NCBI GenBank assembly: GCA_023391815.1
Contig: JAEWAF010000095.1
Span: 23,978 to 87,977 of the forward strand
DNA length: 64,000 nucleotides
DNA from: Pseudomonadota bacterium
Lineage (GTDB): Bacteria > Pseudomonadota > Gammaproteobacteria > Steroidobacterales > Steroidobacteraceae
Direction of reading: 5' to 3'
Part shown: piece after piece, positions 1 to 9,123 of the stretch
Numbering within the stretch: position 1 is the first letter of the stretch
Layout of the letters: each line of letters begins with the position of its first letter
The notes under the pieces: model-generated
The model's database searches: none
Seen by the model: the letters and a program-made list of their open reading frames with translations, nothing else
What the model was told of the DNA's origin: nothing
Made by a program: the position numbers and the translations under genes

Positions 1-1
1 C

Positions 2-1201
2 CTGTTCATTATTTCCTCGGCCGGCTCCGCCTACCCGGAATTCGGCTTCCTCGGCGTGGGCGGCGAAGGGCCGGAAGCGCTCAGCTCTTTCATTCTTTAT
101 CGAATTCTCGGCGGCATCGGCATCGGCGTGGCATCGATGCTGTCGCCGCTCTACATCGCCGAAATCGCTCCGCCCCAACAGCGCGGCCAGCTCGTGACTT
201 ATCAGCAGGTCGCCATCGTGGTCGGCATGACCTTGGTGTACTTCGTGAACTGGTTCATCGCCTCGCAGGGCGACGATCAATGGGTGCTCTCGACCGGCTG
301 GCGTTACATGCTGCTGTCCGCCGCGCTGCCGGCGGCTCTGTTCTTCGCACTGCTGCTGCTCGTGCCGGAGACGCCGCGTTGGCTGGTGATGAAGGGTCGC
401 ATGGATGAAGCACGCAATGTTCTGGCGCGCCTGACCAACGAGACCGAGGCTCGGGTGGTGCTCAAGGAGATCGACGATTCGCTGCACGAGCGTGCCGGCA
501 AGTTGTTTGCTTTCGGCGGGCTGGTGTTGTTCGTCGGCATCATGCTCTCGGTATTCCAGCAGTTCATCGGCATCAACGCGGTGCTGTACTACGCGCCGCT
601 GATGTTCCAGAACATGGGCGCTTCGACGGACAGCGCGCTGCTGCAAACCATCATCGTCGGCGTCGCGAACATCGTGTTCACCCTGGTCGCGCTGGTCACG
701 GTGGATCGCTGGGGCCGCAAGCCGCTGCTGATCCTGGGCGGCGTGGTGATGGCGGTTTCGATGCTGTCGCTGGGCTTCCTCTTCAACAGTCACAACGTCG
801 GCACGGCCGCGCTGGTCGCGGTGGTCGCGTATATCGCGGGCTTCGCGCTGTCCTGGGGCCCGGTGGTTTGGGTGCTGCTGGCGGAAATCTTCCCGAACCC
901 CATCAAGGGCAAGGCGATGGCGATTGCGGTCGCCGCGCAATGGATCGCGAACTGGTTCGTGTCCCTGACGTTCAAGGTCCTCGACGCCAACTCCACCTTG
1001 AACGCCCTGTTCAACCATGGCTTCGCGTACTGGATTTACGGCGTGATGAGCATCCTCGCGGCGCTGTTCGTGTGGCGCTACGTGCCTGAAACCAAGGGCC
1101 GCAGCCTGGAAGCCATTCAGCATCTGTGGATCACCGATCCCCAGAGCGCCGCCGGCGCCGAGACCCGGTCTTCCAAGGCCAGCACTGCCAACGCAATTTG
1201 A
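2..1201 (+). CDS. xylE: XylE-like D-xylose:H+ symporter, 5' truncated by window edge
   Basis: The reading frame is open back to base 2, so the N-terminus and first helices lie outside the window. The visible ~399 residues read through the major-facilitator sugar-porter core: the loop RILGGIGIGVASMLSP, the PETPRWL motif after TM6, the QQFIGINAVLYYAP sugar-binding helix (TM7), DRWGRKPL and the PETKGRS motif after TM12. From memory the similarity to E. coli XylE runs along the whole visible length, including the helix 7 and helix 10-11 segments. It imports D-xylose (or a close pentose) with protons across the inner membrane. The stop is 11 nt before xylX, so it probably heads or belongs to the xylose operon. 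The substrate is supported by the four xylose-pathway genes that follow. Confidence 0.88.
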   Translation: MFIISSAGSAYPEFGFLGVGGEGPEALSSFILYRILGGIGIGVASMLSPLYIAEIAPPQQRGQLVTYQQVAIVVGMTLVYFVNWFIASQGDDQWVLSTGWRYMLLSAALPAALFFALLLLVPETPRWLVMKGRMDEARNVLARLTNETEARVVLKEIDDSLHERAGKLFAFGGLVLFVGIMLSVFQQFIGINAVLYYAPLMFQNMGASTDSALLQTIIVGVANIVFTLVALVTVDRWGRKPLLILGGVVMAVSMLSLGFLFNSHNVGTAALVAVVAYIAGFALSWGPVVWVLLAEIFPNPIKGKAMAIAVAAQWIANWFVSLTFKVLDANSTLNALFNHGFAYWIYGVMSILAALFVWRYVPETKGRSLEAIQHLWITDPQSAAGAETRSSKASTANAI

Positions 1202-1212
1202 TCGATTCGTTT

Positions 1213-2367
1213 ATGAGATTACTTGCCCATCTTCCGGCGGACTGGCGTGAGGCCACACTGGTTGGCCGTCTCGCCACGACCGCCGGCCCCACTCCCGTCG
1301 TGGTCACTCGCGGGCGCGTCCGTGACGTGTCGCGAGTCGCGCCGACCGTTTCGGACCTGCTCAACAATTGGGACGGCACCATCCCGGCGGGCGACGATCT
1401 CGGCCCCCTCGAACAGTTGCCGCTGTCGGCCGCGTTCAGCGGCGCGTCTTCGTCGACCCGTTTGCTCGCGCCTGTCGACCTGCAGTGTGTGAAAGCGTGC
1501 GGTGTGACGTTCGCCGTCTCGGCGGTGGAACGCGTGATCGAAGAACGCGCGCGCGGTGACTACGCCAAAGCGCAGGCCATTCGCGATGCGCTGGGTGAGC
1601 GCGTCGGCACCGATATTCGCTCCGTCAAACCCGGCTCGGCCACCGCGGTCCGGTTGAAAGAAGCGCTGATCGCCGACGGCCTGTGGTCGCAGTATCTCGA
1701 AGTGGCGATCGGGCCCGACGCCGAAGTGTTCACCAAGTCGCCGGTGCTCTCCTCGGTGGGTTGGGGTGACTGGATCGGCGTGCGCAAGGAATCGCAGTGG
1801 AACAATCCCGAGCCTGAGATCGTGCTGGCGTGCGACGCGAAAGGTCGTACGCTCGGCGCAGCGCTTGGCAACGATGTGAACTTGCGTGACATCGAAGGCC
1901 GTAGCGCGCTGCTGCTCGGCAAAGCCAAGGACAACAACGCGTCGTGCGCGATCGGTCCTTTCATTCGCATGTTCGACGCGACGTTCAGTATCGACGACGT
2001 CCGCAACACCGTGGTGTCGCTGACCGTCGAAGGCGACGACGGCTACAAACTCGAAGGTCGCAGCTCCATGTCGCTCATCAGCCGCGACCCGTTGGATCTG
2101 GTCGAACAGACCCTGAGCCAGCATCAATATCCGGACGGCTTCGCGCTGTTCCTCGGCACCATGTTTGCTCCGACCGACGATCGTGACGTGGCCGGCCGCG
2201 GCTTCACTCACAAGATCGGCGATCTCGTGCGCGTGTCCTCGCCGCATCTGGGCACGCTCGAGAACAAGCTCACGACCTCGGACCAGGCGCCACCCTGGTC
2301 CCACGGCATCGGTCATCTGATGCGCAATCTCGCCAGCCGGGGCTTGTTGGCCCAGCGCTCCACTTAA
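1213..2367 (+). CDS. xylX: 2-keto-3-deoxy-D-xylonate dehydratase (FAH family)
   Basis: A 384-residue fumarylacetoacetate-hydrolase-fold protein. In the oxidative xylose pathway the Caulobacter XylX homologue removes water from 2-keto-3-deoxyxylonate to give alpha-ketoglutarate semialdehyde. The sequence shows FAH-type metal ligands in NNPEPEIVLACD followed by GNDVNLRD, and the conserved HQYPDGFALFLGTMFAP segment near residue 310. The ATG at 1213 was chosen because a longer frame would overlap xylE and add residues foreign to the family; the start MRLLAHLPADW matches the family N-terminus. No good Shine-Dalgarno precedes it, so translation may be coupled to xylE. Placement directly before xylB, xylC and xylD supports the role. 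Other FAH-family keto-acid hydrolases are possible by fold alone. Confidence 0.86.
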   Translation: MRLLAHLPADWREATLVGRLATTAGPTPVVVTRGRVRDVSRVAPTVSDLLNNWDGTIPAGDDLGPLEQLPLSAAFSGASSSTRLLAPVDLQCVKACGVTFAVSAVERVIEERARGDYAKAQAIRDALGERVGTDIRSVKPGSATAVRLKEALIADGLWSQYLEVAIGPDAEVFTKSPVLSSVGWGDWIGVRKESQWNNPEPEIVLACDAKGRTLGAALGNDVNLRDIEGRSALLLGKAKDNNASCAIGPFIRMFDATFSIDDVRNTVVSLTVEGDDGYKLEGRSSMSLISRDPLDLVEQTLSQHQYPDGFALFLGTMFAPTDDRDVAGRGFTHKIGDLVRVSSPHLGTLENKLTTSDQAPPWSHGIGHLMRNLASRGLLAQRST

Positions 2368-2388
2368 AAGCTCAGGCTCAGCTCATTT

Positions 2389-3153
2389 ATGTCTCACACC
2401 GTCTATCCGTCGCTTCGTAACAAACGTGTCGTCATCACTGGCGGCGGCTCCGGCATCGGCGCGGCCATCGTCGAAGCATTCGCTCGCCAGGGCGCGCGCG
2501 TCGCATTCCTCGACATCGCCGACGACGAATCCAAACAGCTGGAGCGTCAGTTGGCGTCCAGCCCGACCCCGCCCCGCTACTATCGCTGCGACCTGAAGAG
2601 CATCGACTCGATCCGCGAATTGTTTCCTCGCATTCGTGCCGACCTGGACGGCGGCATCGATATCCTGGTGAACAATGCCGCCAACGACGATCGGCACACG
2701 CTCCAGGAAATCACCGAGAAGTATTGGGACGACCGCATCGCCGTGAATCTGCGTCACCTTCTGTTCTGCGCGCAAGCCGTTGCCGAGGACATGAAAGCGG
2801 CCGGCGGCGGCGCTATCGTCAATCTTGGTTCGGTGTCGTGGCATCTGGCGCTTCCGGATCTGTCGATTTATCAAACCGCGAAGGCCGGTATCGAAGGCCT
2901 GACGCGCGCGTTGGCCCGCGACTTGGGATCGTTCGGGATCCGAGTGAATTGCGTGGTGCCGGGCGGCGTTCGCACACCTCGTCAGATGAAGTTGTGGCAT
3001 ACGCCGGATGAAGAGCAGCGCATGCTCGGCCAGCAGTGCATCAAGGCCCGCGTCGAGCCGCACGACGTGGCCAACATGGTCGTGTTCCTTTCGTCCGAGG
3101 ACGCCCGCATGTGCACGGGCCATGAGTATTTCGTCGACGCCGGCTGGCGTTAA
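2389..3153 (+). CDS. xylB: D-xylose 1-dehydrogenase (NAD-dependent SDR)
   Basis: A 254-residue classical short-chain dehydrogenase that oxidises D-xylose to D-xylono-lactone with NAD+ in the cytosol. The cofactor motif TGGGSGIG is at residues 17-24, NNAAND follows strand 4, and the catalytic residues are Ser148, Tyr161 and Lys165 (YQTAK). The C-terminal CTGHEYFVDAGWR closely resembles the end of the Caulobacter xylose dehydrogenase, as does the N-terminal YPSL...RVVITGGGSGIG segment. It starts 21 nt after xylX and ends 4 nt before the lactonase start. The neighbours make xylose the probable substrate; L-arabinose or galactose side activity is common in this group. Confidence 0.9.
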   Translation: MSHTVYPSLRNKRVVITGGGSGIGAAIVEAFARQGARVAFLDIADDESKQLERQLASSPTPPRYYRCDLKSIDSIRELFPRIRADLDGGIDILVNNAANDDRHTLQEITEKYWDDRIAVNLRHLLFCAQAVAEDMKAAGGGAIVNLGSVSWHLALPDLSIYQTAKAGIEGLTRALARDLGSFGIRVNCVVPGGVRTPRQMKLWHTPDEEQRMLGQQCIKARVEPHDVANMVVFLSSEDARMCTGHEYFVDAGWR

Positions 3154-3157
3154 GAAT

Positions 3158-4027
3158 GTGAATAAAATCGAGTGCGTCTGCGCGGTGGGCGCCCAGTTGG
3201 GTGAAGGCCCGCTCTGGTCGGCGGCGGAGCAGGCTGTCTGGTTCGTCGATATCAAAGGGCGCCGGATCCATCGCTTCGACACCCGAGGCAGCGCGCTCGA
3301 TTCCTGGTCGGCGCCCGAAGAGATCGGCTTCGTCGTGAAAGCGACGGGCGGTCGCTTCGTCGCCGGCATGAAGAGCGGCTTGCACTCCTTCGATCCGACC
3401 AGCGGTCGGTTCTCTTTGATCACGCGTGTGGATTCGGACAAGCCGCGCAACAGACTCAACGACGGCTACGTCGATGCCTCCGGGCGCCTTTGGTTCGGCA
3501 GCATGGACAACGACGAGTCGCAGCCCACCGGCTCGCTGTATCGCTTCGATCATCGCGGCCTGCGTCGTTGTGACGAAGGCTACGTCATCACGAACGGTCC
3601 AACGACCAGCCCCGACGGCAGCACGCTGTATCACGTCGACACGTTGGAACGTGTCATCTACGCCTTCGATCTGCACGAGGGCGAGGTCGGCAATCGCCGC
3701 GTGTTCGCGCGCATCGACAAGCCCGGCGCCTATCCGGACGGCCCGGCCATCGACGCCGAAGGTTGTGTTTGGATCGGGCTGTTCGGCGGCTGGGCCGTGC
3801 AACGCTTTTCTCCGCGCGGCGAGCTGCTGCAAACCATCGAGATGCCGGTCGCCAACTGCACGAAGGTCGCCTTCGGCGGCAACGACTTCCGCACCCTGTA
3901 CATCACTACCGCGTGGAAAGGTCTGTCGAAAGAACAGCTCGCCGCGCAACCGCTGGCTGGAGGCTTGTTCGCGACCCGCGTCGGCACAGCCGGCGTGGCT
4001 CCGAATGAGGTTCGCTATGACGGCTAA
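3158..4027 (+). CDS. xylC: D-xylonolactonase, SMP-30/gluconolactonase family
   Basis: A 289-residue six-bladed beta-propeller lactonase that opens xylono-1,4-lactone to xylonate after XylB. SMP-30 features are visible: GEGPLW near the N-terminus carrying the metal-binding Glu, NDGYVDASGRLWFGSMDN in blade 3, ITNGPTTSPDG, and YPDGPAIDAEGCVWI with the metal-binding Asp. The GTG at 3158 is preferred because it gives the family-typical short N-terminus (MNKIECVCAVGAQLGEG) just after the xylB stop; in-frame extensions read through xylB. The last 11 nt overlap xylD, a sign of translational coupling. Confidence 0.88.
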   Translation: MNKIECVCAVGAQLGEGPLWSAAEQAVWFVDIKGRRIHRFDTRGSALDSWSAPEEIGFVVKATGGRFVAGMKSGLHSFDPTSGRFSLITRVDSDKPRNRLNDGYVDASGRLWFGSMDNDESQPTGSLYRFDHRGLRRCDEGYVITNGPTTSPDGSTLYHVDTLERVIYAFDLHEGEVGNRRVFARIDKPGAYPDGPAIDAEGCVWIGLFGGWAVQRFSPRGELLQTIEMPVANCTKVAFGGNDFRTLYITTAWKGLSKEQLAAQPLAGGLFATRVGTAGVAPNEVRYDG

Positions 4028-5789
4028 GCGCCGCTTCCGTTCCCAGGATTGGTTCGACGCTCGCGATCACATCGACATGATGGCGCTCTACCTGGAGCGC
4101 TTCATGAATTACGGGCTGACGCCGAAAGAGCTGATGAGCGGCAAGCCCATCGTCGGCATCGCTCAGAGCGGTAGCGATCTCACGCCCTGCAATCGCATCC
4201 ATGTGGATCTGGCGACGCGCGTGAAGGAAGGCATTCGCGATGCCGGCGGCATTCCCATGGAATTCCCGACGCATCCGATTTTCGAGAATTGCCGTCGCCC
4301 GACCGCGGCGCTGGATCGCAATCTCGCCTATCTCGGTCTGGTTGAAATCCTGCACGGTTATCCGCTCGACGCTGTCGTGCTCACCACCGGCTGTGACAAA
4401 ACGACGCCCGCCGCGGTGATGGCGGCATCGACCGTCGATATTCCGGCCATCGTGCTGTCGGGCGGCCCGATGCTCGACGGTTGGTTCGAAGATGAGCTGG
4501 TCGGCTCCGGCACGGTGATCTGGAAGAGCCGCCGTCGCCTCGCCTCGGGCCAGATCACCGAGCAAGAATTCCTCGATGCCGCGGCCGCCTCCGCGCCCTC
4601 GCCCGGCCACTGCAACAGCATGGGCACGGCGTCGACGATGAACGCCGTCGCCGAAACGCTCGGACTGTCGTTGCCCGGCTGTTCGGCGATTCCCGCGCCT
4701 TATCGCGAACGCGGCCAGATGGCGTATGAGACGGGCCGACGCGCAGTCGAAATGGCGTTCGAAGATTTGCGTCCGTCCAGGATTCTGACGCGCGAATCGT
4801 TCCTCAACGCGATCACAGCCATCGCGGCGCTCGGCGGCTCGACCAATGCGCAACCCCATCTGACCGCGATGGCTCGTCATGCCGGCCTCGAGCTGAATGC
4901 GCAGGACTGGACCAGATACGGCCATGACATTCCGCTGCTGCTCAACATGCAGCCCGCGGGTAAATATTTGGGCGAACGCTTCCATCGCGCGGGTGGCGTG
5001 CCGGCGGTTCTGCACGAGTTGATCGAAGCGGGCAAACTGCATGCGGACACGATGACGGTGACCGGTCGCACGTTGAGAGAAAACGTACAAGGTCGCGCCA
5101 GTAAGGATCGCGAGATGATCACGACTTACGACAAACCACTGCGCGAGCGCGCCGGCTTTGTCGTATTGAGCGGCAACCTGTTCGATTTCGCGATCCTCAA
5201 GGCAAGCGTCATCACTGACGACTTCCGTCGCCGGTATCTGTGCGCGTCCGGACACGACAACGTGTTCGAGGGTCGCGCTGTGGTGTTCGACGGCTCCGAT
5301 GATTATCGAGCGCGCATCAACGATCCGGCGCTGAACATCGATGAGCGAAGCGTGCTCGTGATTCGTGGTGCGGGTCCGCTCGGTTGGCCGGGTTCGGCTG
5401 AAGTGGTGAACATGCAGCCGCCGGATGCGTTGCTCAAGCGTGGCATCACCAGCTTGCCGACCATCGGCGACGGACGTCAGTCGGGCACCTCCGACAGTCC
5501 CTCGATTCTGAACGCTTCTCCTGAAAGCGCGGCCGGCGGCGGACTCGCGTGGCTTCGAACCGGTGACGTGATCCGCATCGATCTCAACCAGGCGCGCTGT
5601 GACATGCTGGTCTCCGACGAGGAGATCGAACGCCGCAAGAAGGACGGCATTCCCGCCGTGCCCGAAAGCGCGACACCCTGGCAGGAGCTGTACCGCGCGA
5701 CCGTCAGCCAGCTCGACAAGGGTGGCGTGATGGAGATGGCCCTGAAATATCGCCAGGTCGCGAACAAAACGCCTCGGCACAATCATTGA
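4017..5789 (+). CDS. xylD: D-xylonate dehydratase (IlvD/Edd family)
   Basis: A 590-residue member of the IlvD/Edd family that dehydrates D-xylonate to 2-keto-3-deoxyxylonate using an Fe-S cluster and Mg2+. Three candidate cluster cysteines are present: Cys58 (LTPCNRIH), Cys126 (TTGCDKTTPAA) and Cys199 (PGHCNSMGTAS), the pattern expected for [2Fe-2S] sugar-acid dehydratases. GGSTNAQPHL and GDGRQSGTSDSPSI are family motifs. The ATG at 4017 lies inside the xylC end and gives the family-typical length; a much longer open frame to 3426 is a shadow of xylC. It is the last gene of the operon. Arabonate or gluconate dehydratase activity is possible from family membership, but the flanking genes favour xylonate. 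Confidence 0.9.
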   Translation: MTAKRRFRSQDWFDARDHIDMMALYLERFMNYGLTPKELMSGKPIVGIAQSGSDLTPCNRIHVDLATRVKEGIRDAGGIPMEFPTHPIFENCRRPTAALDRNLAYLGLVEILHGYPLDAVVLTTGCDKTTPAAVMAASTVDIPAIVLSGGPMLDGWFEDELVGSGTVIWKSRRRLASGQITEQEFLDAAAASAPSPGHCNSMGTASTMNAVAETLGLSLPGCSAIPAPYRERGQMAYETGRRAVEMAFEDLRPSRILTRESFLNAITAIAALGGSTNAQPHLTAMARHAGLELNAQDWTRYGHDIPLLLNMQPAGKYLGERFHRAGGVPAVLHELIEAGKLHADTMTVTGRTLRENVQGRASKDREMITTYDKPLRERAGFVVLSGNLFDFAILKASVITDDFRRRYLCASGHDNVFEGRAVVFDGSDDYRARINDPALNIDERSVLVIRGAGPLGWPGSAEVVNMQPPDALLKRGITSLPTIGDGRQSGTSDSPSILNASPESAAGGGLAWLRTGDVIRIDLNQARCDMLVSDEEIERRKKDGIPAVPESATPWQELYRATVSQLDKGGVMEMALKYRQVANKTPRHNH

Positions 5790-5795
5790 GCCGCT

Positions 5796-5810
5796 GCCTG
5801 TAATACAGGC
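5796..5810. other. short inverted repeat after xylD
   Basis: GCCTGT-AAT-ACAGGC is a perfect 6-bp dyad located 7 bases after the xylD stop. It has no T-run on either strand in the right place, so it is at best a weak pause or mRNA 3'-end hairpin, or an operator half for something unknown. The rest of the ~155-base gap to the next gene shows nothing else recognisable. Confidence 0.25.
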
Positions 5811-5944
5811 GACACAAAAACAGATCAGAGTGGCACGCTGGCGGCGTCCGTCCGCCAGTACGGGCGTTCATGTCGGAGGCTTAACCTGACGCGATCCGCC
5901 GAGCGCCGTAGAATGGATGGATGACCGGCCATCGGAGTCCGGTC

Positions 5945-7636
5945 ATGTGTCAAGAACTCATCGCAGCTCAGCCATCCATGAATTCATCGTCCCGCTCGGC
6001 AATCGCGCGTTGCCTGTCCGCCTGCATGTTCGTCGGCTCGCTCGCGGGAGGACCGCTGCATGCGGCCGAGGCGCCGCATCCCAAGCTCATCGTGACCATC
6101 GCGGTCGACCAGTTCTCCTCCGATGTGTTCACCGAGTATCGGCCTTTGTATCAGGCAGGATTGAAGCGCCTCGCCGGCGGCGTGGTGTTCCCACGCGGCC
6201 ACCAGAGCCATGCGTCCACTGAAACCTGCCCCGGTCACTCCACCATCCTCACCGGCGTGCGCCCGGGTCGAACCGGCATCATCGCCAACGACTGGCAGGA
6301 TCCGTCGCACCCGCGCACCGAGAAAGGTAAGGAAACATTCACGCTCTACTGCGTGGAGAAACCGGGTCCGGCCGGCAGCTCGGCGGACGATAAAGTCATC
6401 TCTCCCGACACGTTGCTGGTACCCACGCTGGGCGATCGCATGAAAGCCCGCGACCCGGCCACCAAGGTCGTCTCGGTCTCAGGCAAGGATCGCTCCGCCG
6501 TGATGCTCGGCGGTCACCACGCCGATCTCACATTGTGGTGGACTCAAGCGGGCTTCACGACGTATGCGGGCAAGGAGTCGAGCATTCCGAAAGAGATCGC
6601 CGACGAGATCAATGCGAACGTGCGGAAATCTTACGGCCAGCCCACGGTCGCCAAGCTGCCGCCTGCGTGTGCGTCCCGGTCGCGTTCGGTCAAAGTGACC
6701 GACGAGATCTCGATCGGCACCTTGCAGAATCTGCCGGCCAACTCCAAGCGCTGGCGCGCGACGCCCGCGATGGATTCGTTCACCGTCGACGCCGCGCTGG
6801 CGGCAGTCAAGAGTTTCAACCTCGGCAAGAACTCCACCGATCTGCTGGCCGTGAGCTTTTCCGGCACCGATTACGCCGGTCACTACTACGGTACCGAAGG
6901 CGCCGAGATGTGCACGCAGCAGCTCGCGCTGGATCAATCGCTCGGCCGCCTGCTCGCTGGCTTGGATAAGACGGGCATTCCGTATGTTGTTGCGATGACC
7001 GCGGATCATGGCGGCATCGATGCCACCGAAAGAAACAAACAGCGCGGCGTCACCGAGGCGGCGCGTATCGAATCGAATCTGCTGCCTCCGAACGTCAGCG
7101 CGGCGCTCGAAAAGGAGTTGCCGGGCCTGCCGAAGCCGATCGTGCTCGGAGCGCGGGAATTCGCGAACGATGTTTATTTGAATGCCGCGATCCCGACGGA
7201 CCGCCGCGAGGGCGTGCTGCGCGCCGCGTATCTGTACTATCGCAATCACCCGCAAGTGGCGGCCGTGTTCACGAAGCACGAGCTCATCGAAGCCGAGCAG
7301 CCGTCGGGGCCGGTGGACGAGTGGACGCTGCTCGACCGCGCCAAGGCCAGCTTCAATGCGCAACGGTCGGGCGATCTGATCGTGCTGCTCAAGCCGTACA
7401 TTTCGCTCTATCAGCTGCCCAGAAATGTGGACAGCGACTACACCTCATCCCACGGTTCCGCGTGGGGCTATGACCGTCGCGTGCCGCTGGTGTTCTGGTG
7501 GAAGGGTGTCACTGGCTTCGAACAACCCGTCGCGGTGGAAACAGTCGATCTGGCGCCGACATTGGCGAAGATCATCGGGCTCGATGTTCCCGCCGGTGAA
7601 TTCGACGGCCGCGCGTTGCCGATCGTATTGCCCTGA
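5945..7636 (+). CDS. exported alkaline phosphatase-superfamily phosphatase/phosphodiesterase
   Basis: A ~563-residue exported metal-dependent phosphohydrolase of the alkaline phosphatase/nucleotide pyrophosphatase superfamily. VDQFSSD supplies the first metal Asp, HASTETCPGHSTILTG contains the candidate Thr nucleophile, DYAGHYYG and TADHGG supply further metal Asp/His residues, and a late SSHGSAWGYD supplies a His. After the N-terminus comes a signal peptide (hydrophobic CLSACMFVGSLAGG, cleavage probably after PLHA). The ATG at 5945 is preferred because GGAG lies 7 nt upstream; ATG 5978 gives a tidier signal peptide but no ribosome site. It resembles PafA-type periplasmic phosphatases. Its stop abuts the stop of the convergent peptidase gene with no space between. 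The phosphate substrate is unknown. Confidence 0.8.
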   Translation: MCQELIAAQPSMNSSSRSAIARCLSACMFVGSLAGGPLHAAEAPHPKLIVTIAVDQFSSDVFTEYRPLYQAGLKRLAGGVVFPRGHQSHASTETCPGHSTILTGVRPGRTGIIANDWQDPSHPRTEKGKETFTLYCVEKPGPAGSSADDKVISPDTLLVPTLGDRMKARDPATKVVSVSGKDRSAVMLGGHHADLTLWWTQAGFTTYAGKESSIPKEIADEINANVRKSYGQPTVAKLPPACASRSRSVKVTDEISIGTLQNLPANSKRWRATPAMDSFTVDAALAAVKSFNLGKNSTDLLAVSFSGTDYAGHYYGTEGAEMCTQQLALDQSLGRLLAGLDKTGIPYVVAMTADHGGIDATERNKQRGVTEAARIESNLLPPNVSAALEKELPGLPKPIVLGAREFANDVYLNAAIPTDRREGVLRAAYLYYRNHPQVAAVFTKHELIEAEQPSGPVDEWTLLDRAKASFNAQRSGDLIVLLKPYISLYQLPRNVDSDYTSSHGSAWGYDRRVPLVFWWKGVTGFEQPVAVETVDLAPTLAKIIGLDVPAGEFDGRALPIVLP

Positions 7637-9004
7637 TCAGCTGCCTTCTTCTGACAGCGCGGCGAGCTGCTTTTCCATTTGCTCGCCGAAGTACGCTTGA
7701 GGCAAGGACGCCTCGACGCCCTCTTCTTTCTCACGTTCCGCGATCAGCGCTTTGGCCTTGTCGAAGGCATCGCGCAGAGAGCTGGCGGTCGGCAACGCGT
7801 CCCGATAGAACGCCTCGCCGAAATAGGTGAGATCGCGATCGTCGGAGCAACCGAACGACGTCCGATCCGCCGCAGCTGCAGTGAGCAGGATCGTGTGCTC
7901 ATCCTTGAGCGGCTCGATGAATGCGCCCGCATGGCATGCCGAAATCACGATCACTTTCCATTTGATCCCGGACTCTCGTAACGCACGAGCCAGCAGCTCA
8001 CCCGAGAGCTGTCGCAACGGCAGCGATCCATTCGTCACCGACAGCAGCGGTTCGTCCGAGCCGTGCGAGGACAACGCGAGAAACAGGATATCGCGGTCGA
8101 TATCCATCCTGGACGCCACGCCCTTCAGCGCATAGCCCAAAGCGCTGGCACTCGCGAGCGGCTGATCGTCCAACGAACGCCGGTCGTTGATCAGCAGCAG
8201 CGTCCGCTGGTCGGTGTGATAGCGCTGCGCGATCCGTTCGGCGGCGAATTTGATTTCCTCGGCAAAGACCTTCTGATCGCCGAATCCCGCAAACCCGACA
8301 AAGAATCCAACGGGGGCATCGCCTGGAGGCCGCACCAGCTGAGCAACCGACGCGTCGATACGCGCGGCTTGCTCGAAAAGGACGGGTTCGACGGCAGCCC
8401 AGTCGCTCTCATCGGCATATTGCCCTTCCGCCTCGTCATCGCCCGAGGCCCACAGCGCGGGCTCTACATATAAAACATTACCAAGCCACACGGCCAGGGT
8501 GAGCACCGCGATCCCCGCGGCTGTCGCGACGAGCTGTCGGCCGCCCGTGGCGGAGCGCAATCCCATGAGACAGTAGATGACTGCGTAGAGCGCGACGCCT
8601 GCCATCGCCAGCCCGACCCAACGGGCGGGCACGAAACGCTCGATAGCAAACTGCGCGATCACCAGCACCGGCGCGAGCAGCGCAAGCAACGAACAGGCGC
8701 GCGCGAAGGAAAGTGCGGGTCGCGAGATGAGCGACAACGCCGACCCAGCCAACAGGGCCGCGAGCACATACCAAGCAAGTCCCGGCAGGCCATAGGGAAA
8801 GAACTGCGCATCCGGCAGGTTGTCGAACCAATCGAAGCCGGCCCACAACACCAACGCGAGCAGAGCAGGCACAGCGATCGAAGCCGCGCTGCCGGTAAGT
8901 GCGGAGGCATCCGCCGACCGCAAAGTCAGCAAACGTAGCCAGGATGGAGCTGCGGCCGACTCAGGCGCGGCTTCGGCCAACGAAGATTCGGTATCAGGAA
9001 GCAT
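7637..9004 (-). CDS. membrane-anchored C13 (legumain/caspase-like) peptidase
   Basis: A 455-residue protein with about five hydrophobic segments in the first ~200 residues (for example LLALVLWAGF, AWYVLAALLAGSALSL, LLALLAPVLVIAQFAI) and a soluble C-terminal half. The latter carries a clan-CD cysteine protease core: FLALSSHGSDEPLL supplies the catalytic His and VIVISACHAGAFIEPL the catalytic Cys, with the acidic bulge and DDRDLTYFGEAF segment typical of bacterial C13 proteins. Eukaryotic relatives are legumain and the GPI transamidase subunit. The bacterial substrate is not known to me. It is transcribed divergently from the DUF2459 lipoprotein gene. Confidence 0.78.
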   Translation of the reverse strand: MLPDTESSLAEAAPESAAAPSWLRLLTLRSADASALTGSAASIAVPALLALVLWAGFDWFDNLPDAQFFPYGLPGLAWYVLAALLAGSALSLISRPALSFARACSLLALLAPVLVIAQFAIERFVPARWVGLAMAGVALYAVIYCLMGLRSATGGRQLVATAAGIAVLTLAVWLGNVLYVEPALWASGDDEAEGQYADESDWAAVEPVLFEQAARIDASVAQLVRPPGDAPVGFFVGFAGFGDQKVFAEEIKFAAERIAQRYHTDQRTLLLINDRRSLDDQPLASASALGYALKGVASRMDIDRDILFLALSSHGSDEPLLSVTNGSLPLRQLSGELLARALRESGIKWKVIVISACHAGAFIEPLKDEHTILLTAAAADRTSFGCSDDRDLTYFGEAFYRDALPTASSLRDAFDKAKALIAEREKEEGVEASLPQAYFGEQMEKQLAALSEEGS

Positions 9005-9123
9005 CTTGCCGCCACGATCGAGTAGGCACGGCGAAAGTCTCGCCGCGCTGGACGCCGCAGCTTATCAGCCCGCGCCGGGAGCGGATTGCTGCCCCAGTCA
9101 CATTTAATGTAGGGTCGACACGG

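Noticed and set aside
3906..5786. 626-residue open frame antisense to xylD
   Set aside because: It mirrors a well-supported gene, is rich in Arg/His/Gly typical of antisense high-GC frames, and shows no domain.
5796..5810. Rho-independent terminator after xylD
   Set aside because: Only a 6-bp stem with no following T-run; listed merely as an inverted repeat.
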